A stretch of 13,490 nucleotides of DNA from CAJQND01 sp051010095 (GTDB lineage Bacteria; Pseudomonadota; Alphaproteobacteria; Rhizobiales; CAJQND01): the NCBI GenBank assembly GCA_051010095.1, contig JBPCVX010000263.1:1-13490 (forward strand). The letters run 5' to 3'. Of this stretch, positions 6,225-12,908 are shown one piece after another (the first letter of the stretch is position 1; each line of letters begins with the position of its first letter). A program made the position numbers and the translations under genes. The notes under the pieces were generated by a model. It searched no databases. It saw only the letters and a list, made by a program, of their open reading frames with translations, and was not told the origin of the DNA.

Positions 6225-7243
6225 AGGCGGTGTTCAGCGAGACGCAGTTTTCACATGCCCCGGAACAATTCATGGCGAAAGGCAAGCTTGTACCGCACCC
6301 TGAGCAGCCAGAACGCGCCAATAGGCTTCTGGCGGGCGTTGAGAAAGCAGGCCTTTCAATTTCAGCGCCAGATACGTTTGGAGATGAACATATTCTGGCG
6401 TTGCACCCTGAACGTTATGTTCAATTCCTGCGCGATGGCCTGAATGAATGGCGGTCTTTGGATGATGCGGCCGATTATATGGTGCCCAATGTGCATCCGG
6501 TTGAATTGCCGGCTGAATATCCAGACCACATTGTGGGCCGCGCGGGATGGCATCAGGCAGACTTGGCGGCGAGCATTGGTGCTGGCTCATGGGCGGCCAT
6601 TCGTGCCTCTGCTGATACAGCACTTACTGTTGCCGAATTGGTGGCATCTGGAAAAGAGGTTTCAGCCTATGCGCTGTGCCGCCCGCCAGGCCATCATGCC
6701 TTCTCCGAGCGGGCGGGAGGTTTTTGTTTTCTCGCCAATTCTGGGCTCGCGGCGCAATATTTGCGAAACACCCACGAAAAGGTGGCGATACTCGATGTGG
6801 ATGTGCACCACGGCAATGGTACACAGGGCATCTTTTATGATCGCGGCGACGTTTTTACCGTGTCCATTCACGCAGACCCTTCGACCTATTACCCTTATTT
6901 CTGGGGGTATGCCCAAGAGAATGGCGCAGGCGAGGGTGAGCGTGCCAATCTGAACCTGCCTGTGCCAGTGAAAAGTGGCGATGAAGTGTGGCTGAACGCT
7001 GTTGATAAGGCATGCGAAGCGATCGTTGCATCCGGTGCCACCGCATTGGTGATCGCTCTGGGGCTTGATGCTCATGAGGCCGATCCGCTGCTTGGTGGCG
7101 ATGTGACGACAGAAGGCTTTGCCAAAATCGCTGCGCGTATTGCTCAGCTCAGTCTGCCAGCTGCCATTATTCAAGAAGGCGGTTACCTGACGAACCATCT
7201 TGGGGACAATCTTGCTAGCTTTCTTCTCGGATATGGTTCTTAA
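6221..7243 (+). CDS. Histone deacetylase family / acetylpolyamine amidohydrolase-like hydrolase
   Basis: A 340-residue zinc amidohydrolase of the class II histone-deacetylase superfamily. Catalytic elements are complete: the histidine pair in CRPPGHH (H158, H159), zinc ligands D194 and H196 in LDVDVHHGNG, D283 in GLDAHEADP, and the catalytic tyrosine Y322 in EGGY. Length, spacing and the opening (MKAVFSE) closely follow acetylpolyamine amidohydrolases such as that of Mycoplana ramosa, which remove acetyl groups from N-acetylated polyamines. A lysine-deacylase role on proteins is possible. No signal peptide is evident, so it should act in the cytoplasm. The start overlaps the lolD stop (ATGA, 6221-6224), implying coupled translation with a lipoprotein exporter, for which I know no functional reason. 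The fold is secure, the substrate is inferred. Confidence 0.88.
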   Translation: MKAVFSETQFSHAPEQFMAKGKLVPHPEQPERANRLLAGVEKAGLSISAPDTFGDEHILALHPERYVQFLRDGLNEWRSLDDAADYMVPNVHPVELPAEYPDHIVGRAGWHQADLAASIGAGSWAAIRASADTALTVAELVASGKEVSAYALCRPPGHHAFSERAGGFCFLANSGLAAQYLRNTHEKVAILDVDVHHGNGTQGIFYDRGDVFTVSIHADPSTYYPYFWGYAQENGAGEGERANLNLPVPVKSGDEVWLNAVDKACEAIVASGATALVIALGLDAHEADPLLGGDVTTEGFAKIAARIAQLSLPAAIIQEGGYLTNHLGDNLASFLLGYGS

Positions 7244-7334
7244 ACCGATCGCTCTGCTGATTTGAGATGTGACGCATAGTGCCCATGCATAAATGTCCAT
7301 TGTGCCGAAGAAAAGCCACAAGTAGGTTGCCACA

Positions 7335-8555
7335 ATGACGACCGCTGAAGATATTTCCATGAATGATGACCCGCGCGCGAGACGAAATGCGCGCATCTAC
7401 GCCCTTGGTCAGGCGCTTTATGGTGCTCACACAGTAACATTGATCACCACTGGTGGATTGATTGGCAAGGCGCTTTCGTCAGACCCAAGTTTGGCAACGC
7501 TCCCCATATCTGCGTTTGTGTTTGGCACCATGATTACCGCTATTCCCGCGTCTTGGTGGATGCGGCAGGTGGGCCGCAGAGTTGGATTTATGACTGGGGC
7601 TTTTCTTGGTTTTATCAGCGCCATATGCGGTTTGCTGGCGATCCTCAATGAAAGCTTTGTAGCCTTCACACTGGCCATGGTGCTGACCGGAGCCTATCAG
7701 GCATTTTCAATGCTTTACCGTTTTGCTGCCACTGATCTTGCAAGCCCCAGTTTTAAAGCCAAGGCAATTGCGTGGGTCACAATTGGCGGACTGGCGGCGG
7801 CCTTTTTGGGTCCAGCCATTGTAATTTCCACGAAGAATTTGATACCCAACGCCCCGTTCGCCGGATGTTATCTGACTATTGCGGGCCTTGCGGTTATTTC
7901 GGCGTTGATGATGTTGGCGCTCGACAATCCTGATGGGGTGAAAAGAGATCGCGCCGACACTGGCCGATCGCTCGGCGTTATTTTGCGGCATCCGCGGCTT
8001 TTGGTAGCCATTTTCGCGGGCATGATGAGCTTTGGGATGATGAACCTGGTGATGACCGCAACCCCGCTTGCCATGGTCGATTGCGGGTTCACTGTCGACA
8101 CTGCGGCAATCGTTATTCAGTGGCACGTGATTGCAATGTATGCGCCGAGCTTTTTTACCGGTGGCTTGATCAATCGCTTCGGTGTGGAAAAGGTAATATC
8201 AACGGGAATGTTCGTTCTTGCCGCAGCAGGTATTGCGGCGCTTCTTGGGTTGCATGTCGCAAATTTCTCGATTGGTTTGATTCTGTTGGGTGTTGGGTGG
8301 AACTTTTCATTCGTTGGGGCGACTGCAATGGTGACGGATCACTACACGCCTGCTGAAAAAAATAAGGTGCAAGGCATCAACGATTTTTGTGTTTTTGCCA
8401 CGGTAGCGGTTGCATCTTTATCCTCCGGCAAGCTTTTGCATCTCTTTGGATGGGATGCCGTAAATTTGGCATTGTTCCCTATGATACTCATAACATTGCT
8501 ACTTTTCGCTTGGCTTTATCTTTCAGGGCGTGCGCAAAAGCCTGCTTTGAACTAA
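7335..8555 (+). CDS. MFS transporter of unknown substrate
   Basis: A 406-residue polytopic membrane protein with about twelve hydrophobic segments. A motif-A-like turn, GRRVGF (80-85), lies between segments 2 and 3, the two halves join at a charged stretch around 198-212 (DNPDGVKRDRADTG), and a conserved GWNFSFVGAT (321-330) followed by TPAEKNKVQGINDF occurs in the second half. These fit a Major Facilitator family seen in proteobacteria whose substrate I cannot name. ATG 7335 is favoured because AGTAGG lies about eight bases upstream; ATG 7359 (MNDDPRARRN) is an alternative. The gene lies 91 bases after the deacetylase-family gene and could be cotranscribed or have its own weak promoter (TTGAGA at 7262). 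A polyamine link with its neighbour would be guesswork. Confidence 0.85.
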   Translation: MTTAEDISMNDDPRARRNARIYALGQALYGAHTVTLITTGGLIGKALSSDPSLATLPISAFVFGTMITAIPASWWMRQVGRRVGFMTGAFLGFISAICGLLAILNESFVAFTLAMVLTGAYQAFSMLYRFAATDLASPSFKAKAIAWVTIGGLAAAFLGPAIVISTKNLIPNAPFAGCYLTIAGLAVISALMMLALDNPDGVKRDRADTGRSLGVILRHPRLLVAIFAGMMSFGMMNLVMTATPLAMVDCGFTVDTAAIVIQWHVIAMYAPSFFTGGLINRFGVEKVISTGMFVLAAAGIAALLGLHVANFSIGLILLGVGWNFSFVGATAMVTDHYTPAEKNKVQGINDFCVFATVAVASLSSGKLLHLFGWDAVNLALFPMILITLLLFAWLYLSGRAQKPALN

Positions 8556-8634
8556 TTTTTTGTCTGCTAAATTCAGCAAAATGCCGTGTGCATATATGCC
8601 GCTAAACAATGCGCAAAAGTCGTATTGCGTTAAT

Positions 8635-8659
8635 GCGCGGGATTTGGCATGTTCCGCGC
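8635..8659 (+). other. Hairpin in the leader region before hppA
   Basis: GCGCGGGA (8635-8642) can pair with TTCCGCGC (8652-8659) through eight pairs, one of them G-U, around a nine-base loop. No T-tract follows, so it is not a normal terminator of the MFS gene. It could lie in the hppA leader or be an operator. A short palindrome, GCATATATGC, lies upstream at 8590-8599. Confidence 0.35.
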
Positions 8660-8754
8660 CATATCACGGCCTCGGACAGGGCCAGTCTGGCAGGGGGCTT
8701 GACTGAAAAAACGATACTTCGCTGCTGGTCTAGGGGCAAACTTCAATAAGTCGT

Positions 8755-8760
8755 AAGGAA
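8755..8760 (+). promoter_or_regulatory. Ribosome binding site of hppA
   Basis: AAGGAA stands before two adjacent ATG codons at 8765 and 8768. Spacing counted from AAGGA is five bases to the first and eight to the second, so the protein may begin with one or two methionines. Confidence 0.6.
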
Positions 8761-8764
8761 CATA

Positions 8765-10885
8765 ATGATGGGCTTGGAACTCTGGCTAATCATCTTCTGT
8801 GGCGCGCTTTCCATCGTCTACGGTGTGTGGGCAACCAAATCGGTTCTGGCAGCAGATGCCGGTAATCAGCGCATGCAGGAAATCGCCGGCGCCATTCAAG
8901 AAGGTGCGCAGGCATATCTCACACGTCAATACACCACAATCGCAATTGCAGGGGTGGTGATCTTTGTAATTGTCGCTTGGCTGTTGGGCATTTTGGTTGC
9001 AATCGGTTTTGCAATCGGAGCAGTGCTCTCAGGAGCGGCGGGCTTCATCGGTATGCTGATTTCTGTGCGGGCAAATGTGCGCACAACACAAGCAGCGTCT
9101 AAGAGCCTGGCTGATGGTTTGGCAATCGCGTTTAAATCAGGTGCAATCACTGGCATGTTGGTCGCTGGCTTGGCGCTATTAGGTGTGGCTGTATACTATG
9201 GTATTCTCACCCAAATGCTTGGCCTTGAAGGCGGCAGCCGTCAAGTAATTGACGCACTAGTAGCGCTTGGTTTTGGCGCTTCCTTGATTTCAATCTTTGC
9301 ACGCCTTGGCGGCGGCATCTTCACCAAGGGTGCAGATGTTGGCGGCGATTTGGTCGGTAAAGTTGAAGCGGGTATTCCTGAAGATGATCCTCGCAATCCG
9401 GCAACCATTGCTGATAATGTGGGCGATAACGTCGGTGACTGTGCTGGTATGGCCGCTGACTTGTTTGAGACTTATGCGGTAACTATCGTTGCCACCATGG
9501 TGTTGGCTGCAATCTTCTTTGCTGGCACTGATATGGTCTCAACCATGCAGCTTTATCCCATGATGATTGGTGGCGTTTGTGTCATCACCTCAATCATCGG
9601 CACCTTCTTCGTTAAGCTTGGTGCTTCTGGATCTATCATGGGCGCGCTTTATCGCGGCGTCATCGTGACAAGTATTCTCTCGTTGATTGCGCTTTACCCC
9701 ATCACGTCGATGATGATTGGTATGAGCACTGAACTTTCAGCTGGTGGCGTAACTTTCACCGGCATGGATCTGTTCTTTTGTGGTGCTGTCGGTCTTGTTG
9801 TTACTGGATTGATCATCGTGATCACCGAATACTACACCGGCACCAATTACCGCCCGGTGAAATCAGTTGCTGCTGCATCTGAAACTGGTCACGGCACGAA
9901 CGTTATCCAAGGTTTGGCCGTATCCATGGAAGCAACGGCATTGCCTGCTCTTGTGATTATCGCTGGCATCATTGTTACCTATGGCCTAGCTGGCGTATTT
10001 GGTATTGCCATTGCGGTTACAGTTATGCTGGCACTGGCGGGTCTGATTGTTGCACTAGATGCCTTTGGACCGGTGACTGACAATGCAGGCGGCATTGCGG
10101 AAATGGCAGACCTGCCGGAAGAAGTGCGCAATACCACAGATGCGCTGGATGCTGTTGGCAACACCACGAAGGCCGTAACCAAAGGTTATGCGATTGGCTC
10201 TGCTGGTCTTGGTGCGTTGGTTCTGTTTGCTGCTTACACGGCAGACTTGAACTACTTCATCTCCAACTCCGAGCAATATCCATTCTTCCAAGGTGTTGAG
10301 CTCAACTTCTCACTGGAAAACCCTTATGTGGTGGTCGGATTGCTCTTTGGCGGTTTGCTCCCATATCTGTTTGGTGCCATGGGTATGATGGCAGTGGGCC
10401 GCGCTGGTGGCGCGGTTGTGGAAGAGGTGCGCCGTCAGTTTAAAGCCGAACCGGGCATTATGAAGGGAACGGTTAAACCTGACTATGCGCGGGCTGTAGA
10501 TATGCTGACGCGTGCTGCAATCAAAGAGATGATTGTACCGTCAATGCTTCCCGTGCTCTCGCCAATCGTTGTGTTCTTTGTCATTAGCGCGATTGCTGAC
10601 AAATCAGCTGCATTCTCTGCTGTAGGCGCAATGTTGCTCGGCGTTATTGTGACTGGTCTGTTTGTGGCCATCTCAATGACAGCGGGCGGTGGTGCCTGGG
10701 ACAACGCCAAGAAATATATCGAAGACGGTAATTTTGGTGGCAAGGGCTCTGAAAGCCACAAGGCGGCGGTAACAGGTGACACGGTTGGCGATCCTTACAA
10801 GGATACTGCTGGTCCTGCTGTTAACCCGATGATCAAAATCACGAACATTGTGGCTTTGTTGTTGCTGGCCGTGCTTGCGCATTAG
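8765..10885 (+). CDS. hppA: Membrane-bound proton-translocating pyrophosphatase, K+-independent type
   Basis: A 706-residue integral membrane protein with about 16 hydrophobic segments. It hydrolyses pyrophosphate and pumps H+ across the membrane. The substrate region DVGGDLVGKVEAGIPEDDP (191-209) continues into the acidic repeat DNVGDNVGDCAGMAADLFE (217-235), and the late conserved blocks GGGAWDNAKKYIE (641-653) and GDTVGDPYKDTAGPAVNP (671-688) are intact. The discriminating motif GNTTKAVTKG (465-474) carries K469 and T472 where K+-dependent enzymes have Ala and usually Gly/Ala; this predicts K+ independence and H+ rather than Na+ transport. It has its own 209-base upstream region and a strong terminator just after, so it is probably a single-gene unit. 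It lets the cell recover energy from biosynthetic pyrophosphate. Confidence 0.97.
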   Translation: MMGLELWLIIFCGALSIVYGVWATKSVLAADAGNQRMQEIAGAIQEGAQAYLTRQYTTIAIAGVVIFVIVAWLLGILVAIGFAIGAVLSGAAGFIGMLISVRANVRTTQAASKSLADGLAIAFKSGAITGMLVAGLALLGVAVYYGILTQMLGLEGGSRQVIDALVALGFGASLISIFARLGGGIFTKGADVGGDLVGKVEAGIPEDDPRNPATIADNVGDNVGDCAGMAADLFETYAVTIVATMVLAAIFFAGTDMVSTMQLYPMMIGGVCVITSIIGTFFVKLGASGSIMGALYRGVIVTSILSLIALYPITSMMIGMSTELSAGGVTFTGMDLFFCGAVGLVVTGLIIVITEYYTGTNYRPVKSVAAASETGHGTNVIQGLAVSMEATALPALVIIAGIIVTYGLAGVFGIAIAVTVMLALAGLIVALDAFGPVTDNAGGIAEMADLPEEVRNTTDALDAVGNTTKAVTKGYAIGSAGLGALVLFAAYTADLNYFISNSEQYPFFQGVELNFSLENPYVVVGLLFGGLLPYLFGAMGMMAVGRAGGAVVEEVRRQFKAEPGIMKGTVKPDYARAVDMLTRAAIKEMIVPSMLPVLSPIVVFFVISAIADKSAAFSAVGAMLLGVIVTGLFVAISMTAGGGAWDNAKKYIEDGNFGGKGSESHKAAVTGDTVGDPYKDTAGPAVNPMIKITNIVALLLLAVLAH

Positions 10886-10916
10886 GCGCAAGTCTAGATA
10901 GCGCAACTGCGCAAAC

Positions 10917-10953
10917 AAAAGCCCGCGGAGTGATTTCATGCCGCGGGCTTTTT
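10917..10953. terminator. Two-way intrinsic terminator between hppA and bamE
   Basis: GCCCGCGG (10921-10928) pairs perfectly with CCGCGGGC (10941-10948) around a 12-base loop. It is flanked by AAAA on the left and TTTTT on the right, extending the stem to 12 pairs. The T-tracts on both strands suit the convergent arrangement of hppA and bamE. Confidence 0.92.
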
Positions 10954-10982
10954 AATTTGATTAGAGTGCTATGGCGTTTTGT

Positions 10983-11447
10983 TTAAATCCGGCCTTTGCC
11001 CGGGCCAGCACCTGCTCCTGGATCAAACTTGCCAAGGTTGCCGAAGAACTCTTTTAGGAGACTTTCTTCCTTGCCTTTGACAGGTGTTTCCCGCGATGCA
11101 AAGTTAACAATCTTGCCATCTTCAAGTCCGTAGTGGCCAAAGCCTGCAACTTGATCATATTGGTCAAAGCGCACTGCGACGATCTCGCGTTCTGTGACGT
11201 TTGGATTGAAGAAAGCTTTGTTTTCCACCGTACTGGAAATGTAATAAAAACTGTCGCCCCGGGTGTTCAGTGTCGCTGTAGTTGACGGAGAACCCAAGAT
11301 GGAACGGACTTCCTGTTTACTCATGCCGACTTGGATCTTTTGCAAATCATCGCCTCTAGGTAAATAACCGCGATGGTCTACTACCGGCGAGCATCCGCTC
11401 AAAAATAAAGCAATTGCAGCACAAGCCGTGATCTTCTTAATGTGCAT
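10983..11447 (-). CDS. bamE: Outer membrane protein assembly lipoprotein BamE (SmpA/OmlA)
   Basis: A 154-residue lipoprotein. The signal peptide has a basic start (MHIKK), a hydrophobic core (AAIALFL) and a lipobox ending LSGC with C19 as the lipidated residue. The SmpA/OmlA domain follows, with RGYLP (26-30), the core GMSKQEVRSILGSPS (41-55), SFYYIS (66-71) and a closing beta region to about 108. A glycine-rich tail (FDPGAGAGPGKGRI) is probably unstructured. BamE supports the BamA/BamD complex that folds beta-barrel proteins into the outer membrane. I start at ATG 11447; the frame continues upstream to 11519, but those 24 residues would bury the signal peptide, and GGGGA sits five bases before 11447. 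Its lipid anchor is exported by the Lol system encoded in the same window. It is transcribed divergently from the CBP3-type gene. Confidence 0.92.
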   Translation of the reverse strand: MHIKKITACAAIALFLSGCSPVVDHRGYLPRGDDLQKIQVGMSKQEVRSILGSPSTTATLNTRGDSFYYISSTVENKAFFNPNVTEREIVAVRFDQYDQVAGFGHYGLEDGKIVNFASRETPVKGKEESLLKEFFGNLGKFDPGAGAGPGKGRI

Positions 11448-11462
11448 TCCTATCCCCAAAAA

Positions 11463-11492
11463 ATATGACCTTTTACTTGCAGGTCTCGTCAA
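11463..11492 (-). promoter_or_regulatory. Candidate promoter for bamE
   Basis: On the minus strand TTGACG (11492-11487) and TCATAT (11468-11463) are 18 bases apart, with the bamE start about 15 bases further on. This would give a very short leader carrying the GGGGA ribosome site. It is a good -35 match and a moderate -10 match. Confidence 0.45.
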
Positions 11493-11578
11493 TAGTCCTA
11501 TACATCGGTTTGCGGCCATGGGGGGTGCGAAAACCGAATGCCCCGCAGGTAACGTAACAAAAAGAGTTTGGCAATGGC

Positions 11579-11596
11579 TTAGGGTGTAATCCCTAA
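11579..11596 (+). promoter_or_regulatory. Perfect inverted repeat upstream of the CBP3-type gene
   Basis: TTAGGG (11579-11584), a six-base spacer TGTAAT, and CCCTAA (11591-11596) form a perfect dyad 45 bases before the start codon at 11641. Its size and place resemble a regulator binding site in the bamE/CBP3 divergent region. A small RNA hairpin is the alternative. I do not recognise the protein that would bind it. Confidence 0.35.
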
Positions 11597-11640
11597 TTAT
11601 GGCCTAACACGCATAAGCCCGACGTTCAGGTGACAGACAA

Positions 11641-12195
11641 ATGCTCGATAAACTCGCCAACATTTTTACCAAATCCAACGATTTACCTGAAGAAAACACC
11701 TACGCTCAGATTGTGGCGCAGGCGCGGCAAGAAGCGTTTTATCGTGATGCCGGCGTGCCCGATACTTTGGATGGCCGCTTTGACATGATTGTGCTTCATG
11801 TTTTCCTTCTCATTCACCGCACAAACCAAGAGGGAGACGATCGATCTATTGAGTATGCTCAACGTGTTTTTGATTGCATGTTTAACGATATGGATGAAAG
11901 CCTTCGCGAAATGGGGGTTGGTGACCTTTCGGTGGGCAAGAAGATCAAAAAGATGGCGCGCGTGTTTTATGGTCGTGCGCAGGCCTATGAGAATGCGCTT
12001 AACAGAGGTGAAAATTCTGGCGAAAGTCTTGCAATATCCGTTGCACGTAACGTTTTTTCTGATGAAAACAGGTTGAAAGAGGGCAAACGTCTTGCATCTT
12101 ATGTTGTTTCTGCCGTTGATCTTCTTTCTGAGCAACCGATTGAAGATATTTTGGCAGGCAACATCCAATTCCCTCAAGTGCAGGATAATATATGA
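11641..12195 (+). CDS. Ubiquinol-cytochrome c chaperone, CBP3 family
   Basis: A 184-residue, mostly helical protein of the CBP3/UQCC1 family (ubiquinol-cytochrome c chaperone domain). Recognisable stretches are VPDTLDGRFDMIVLHVFLLIHR (39-60, split here by description: VPDTLDGRFDM then VLHVFLLIHR), FDCMFNDMDESLREMGVGD (77-95) and KKIKKMARVFYGR (100-112). In mitochondria CBP3 helps cytochrome b synthesis and bc1 complex assembly; a similar role at the bacterial inner membrane is inferred. No signal peptide or membrane segment is seen. AGGTGA (11628-11633), seven bases before ATG 11641, is a good ribosome site and fixes the start. The stop overlaps the yceD start (ATGA). This pairing and the neighbouring bamE are typical of alphaproteobacteria. 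Confidence 0.9.
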   Translation: MLDKLANIFTKSNDLPEENTYAQIVAQARQEAFYRDAGVPDTLDGRFDMIVLHVFLLIHRTNQEGDDRSIEYAQRVFDCMFNDMDESLREMGVGDLSVGKKIKKMARVFYGRAQAYENALNRGENSGESLAISVARNVFSDENRLKEGKRLASYVVSAVDLLSEQPIEDILAGNIQFPQVQDNI

Positions 12196-12776
12196 TGGGT
12201 AAATCCAGGGATGCGGAAATTCACAATGAATTCAGCCATATAGTTACTGTATCTGAGCTGCCGAAGACGGGTGTTTATCTCAAACTTGAAGCGACTGACG
12301 AGGAACGCGAGGCACTAGCTGAGCGTTATAATATCATTGCGGTAAAAGAGCTGTTCGCTCAAATGCGTGCAGAACCCTGGAAGGGGCGCGGCGTGCATGT
12401 TTCCGGCACCTTTAATGCGTTGGTGGAACAGGCTTGTATTGTCTCGCTCGATCCTTTAGAGGAGAAGATATCAGGGGATTTTTCTGTTTATTTTCAGCCT
12501 GATACAATGAAAGATGATGTTGTTGATGGTGAAATAGTGCTCGACCCCGAGAGCGCTGATGAGTTGGACATGTTGCAGGGTGACGAATTGGATGTTGGAG
12601 AGGTAATTGCTGAACAAGTGGCCGTCGCACTAAATCCATATCCGCGTAAACCTGGCGTCGATGTATCATTATATGCGCCTGCTACAGGTGCAGGCGAAAA
12701 AGATGAAAAGCCCAATCCTTTTGCGGTGCTTGAGCAATTGAAAGCAAAACAAAAGGCTGAGGACGAAAAAAATTAA
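12192..12776 (+). CDS. yceD: YceD family protein (DUF177), large-subunit rRNA accumulation factor
   Basis: A 194-residue acidic protein. Family marks are VEQACIVSLDPL at 78-89 (with the single conserved cysteine, C82), an acidic middle with GDELDVGEVIAEQVAVALNPYPR at about 130-152, and the closing NPFAVLEQLK (175-184). YceD proteins are tied to 23S rRNA accumulation and normally lie beside rpmF and plsX. Here no rpmF gene follows: the next gene is plsX after 132 bases. Two adjacent ATG codons (12192, 12195) are possible starts; the first overlaps the CBP3 stop and is chosen. The C-terminal tail is a short charged K/E/D stretch. Confidence 0.87.
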   Translation: MMGKSRDAEIHNEFSHIVTVSELPKTGVYLKLEATDEEREALAERYNIIAVKELFAQMRAEPWKGRGVHVSGTFNALVEQACIVSLDPLEEKISGDFSVYFQPDTMKDDVVDGEIVLDPESADELDMLQGDELDVGEVIAEQVAVALNPYPRKPGVDVSLYAPATGAGEKDEKPNPFAVLEQLKAKQKAEDEKN

Positions 12777-12861
12777 TGTAAAAGATGAGTTATCGGAAGC
12801 GCACAGCATGGGGTAGAGTGGTGCAGTCGATTCGAAGTTAGAAACAAAACGTGCGGGGAAA

Positions 12862-12900
12862 TCGGCCCGAATACCTAACAACTGCTGTTAGCTTGGCCGA
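12862..12900 (+). promoter_or_regulatory. Two-tier hairpin directly upstream of plsX
   Basis: An outer stem TCGGCC (12862-12867) / GGCCGA (12895-12900) encloses an inner stem CTAACA (12875-12880) / TGTTAG (12886-12891) with a five-base loop. The internal loops are seven and three bases. The base of the structure is only eight bases from the plsX ATG, and no Shine-Dalgarno sequence lies between them. There is no T-tract, so it is not a terminator. It may be an RNA control element or an operator. Confidence 0.4.
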
Positions 12901-12908
12901 CAATTTAG

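Noticed and set aside
7262..7291. Promoter TTGAGA with TGCATA for the MFS gene
   Set aside because: Both boxes match poorly; too weak to list as a feature.
6662..7396. A 244-codon minus-strand reading frame
   Set aside because: It lies opposite the deacetylase-family gene, whose catalytic motifs are all intact; the minus-strand translation shows no recognisable domain.
8699..8733. Ordinary sigma-70 promoter for hppA from TTGACT
   Set aside because: No acceptable -10 box lies 16-19 bases downstream; the only similar hexamers are 8 or about 23 bases away.
11448..11519. N-terminal extension of BamE to ATG 11519
   Set aside because: It would place 24 residues before the signal peptide and overlap the candidate promoter.
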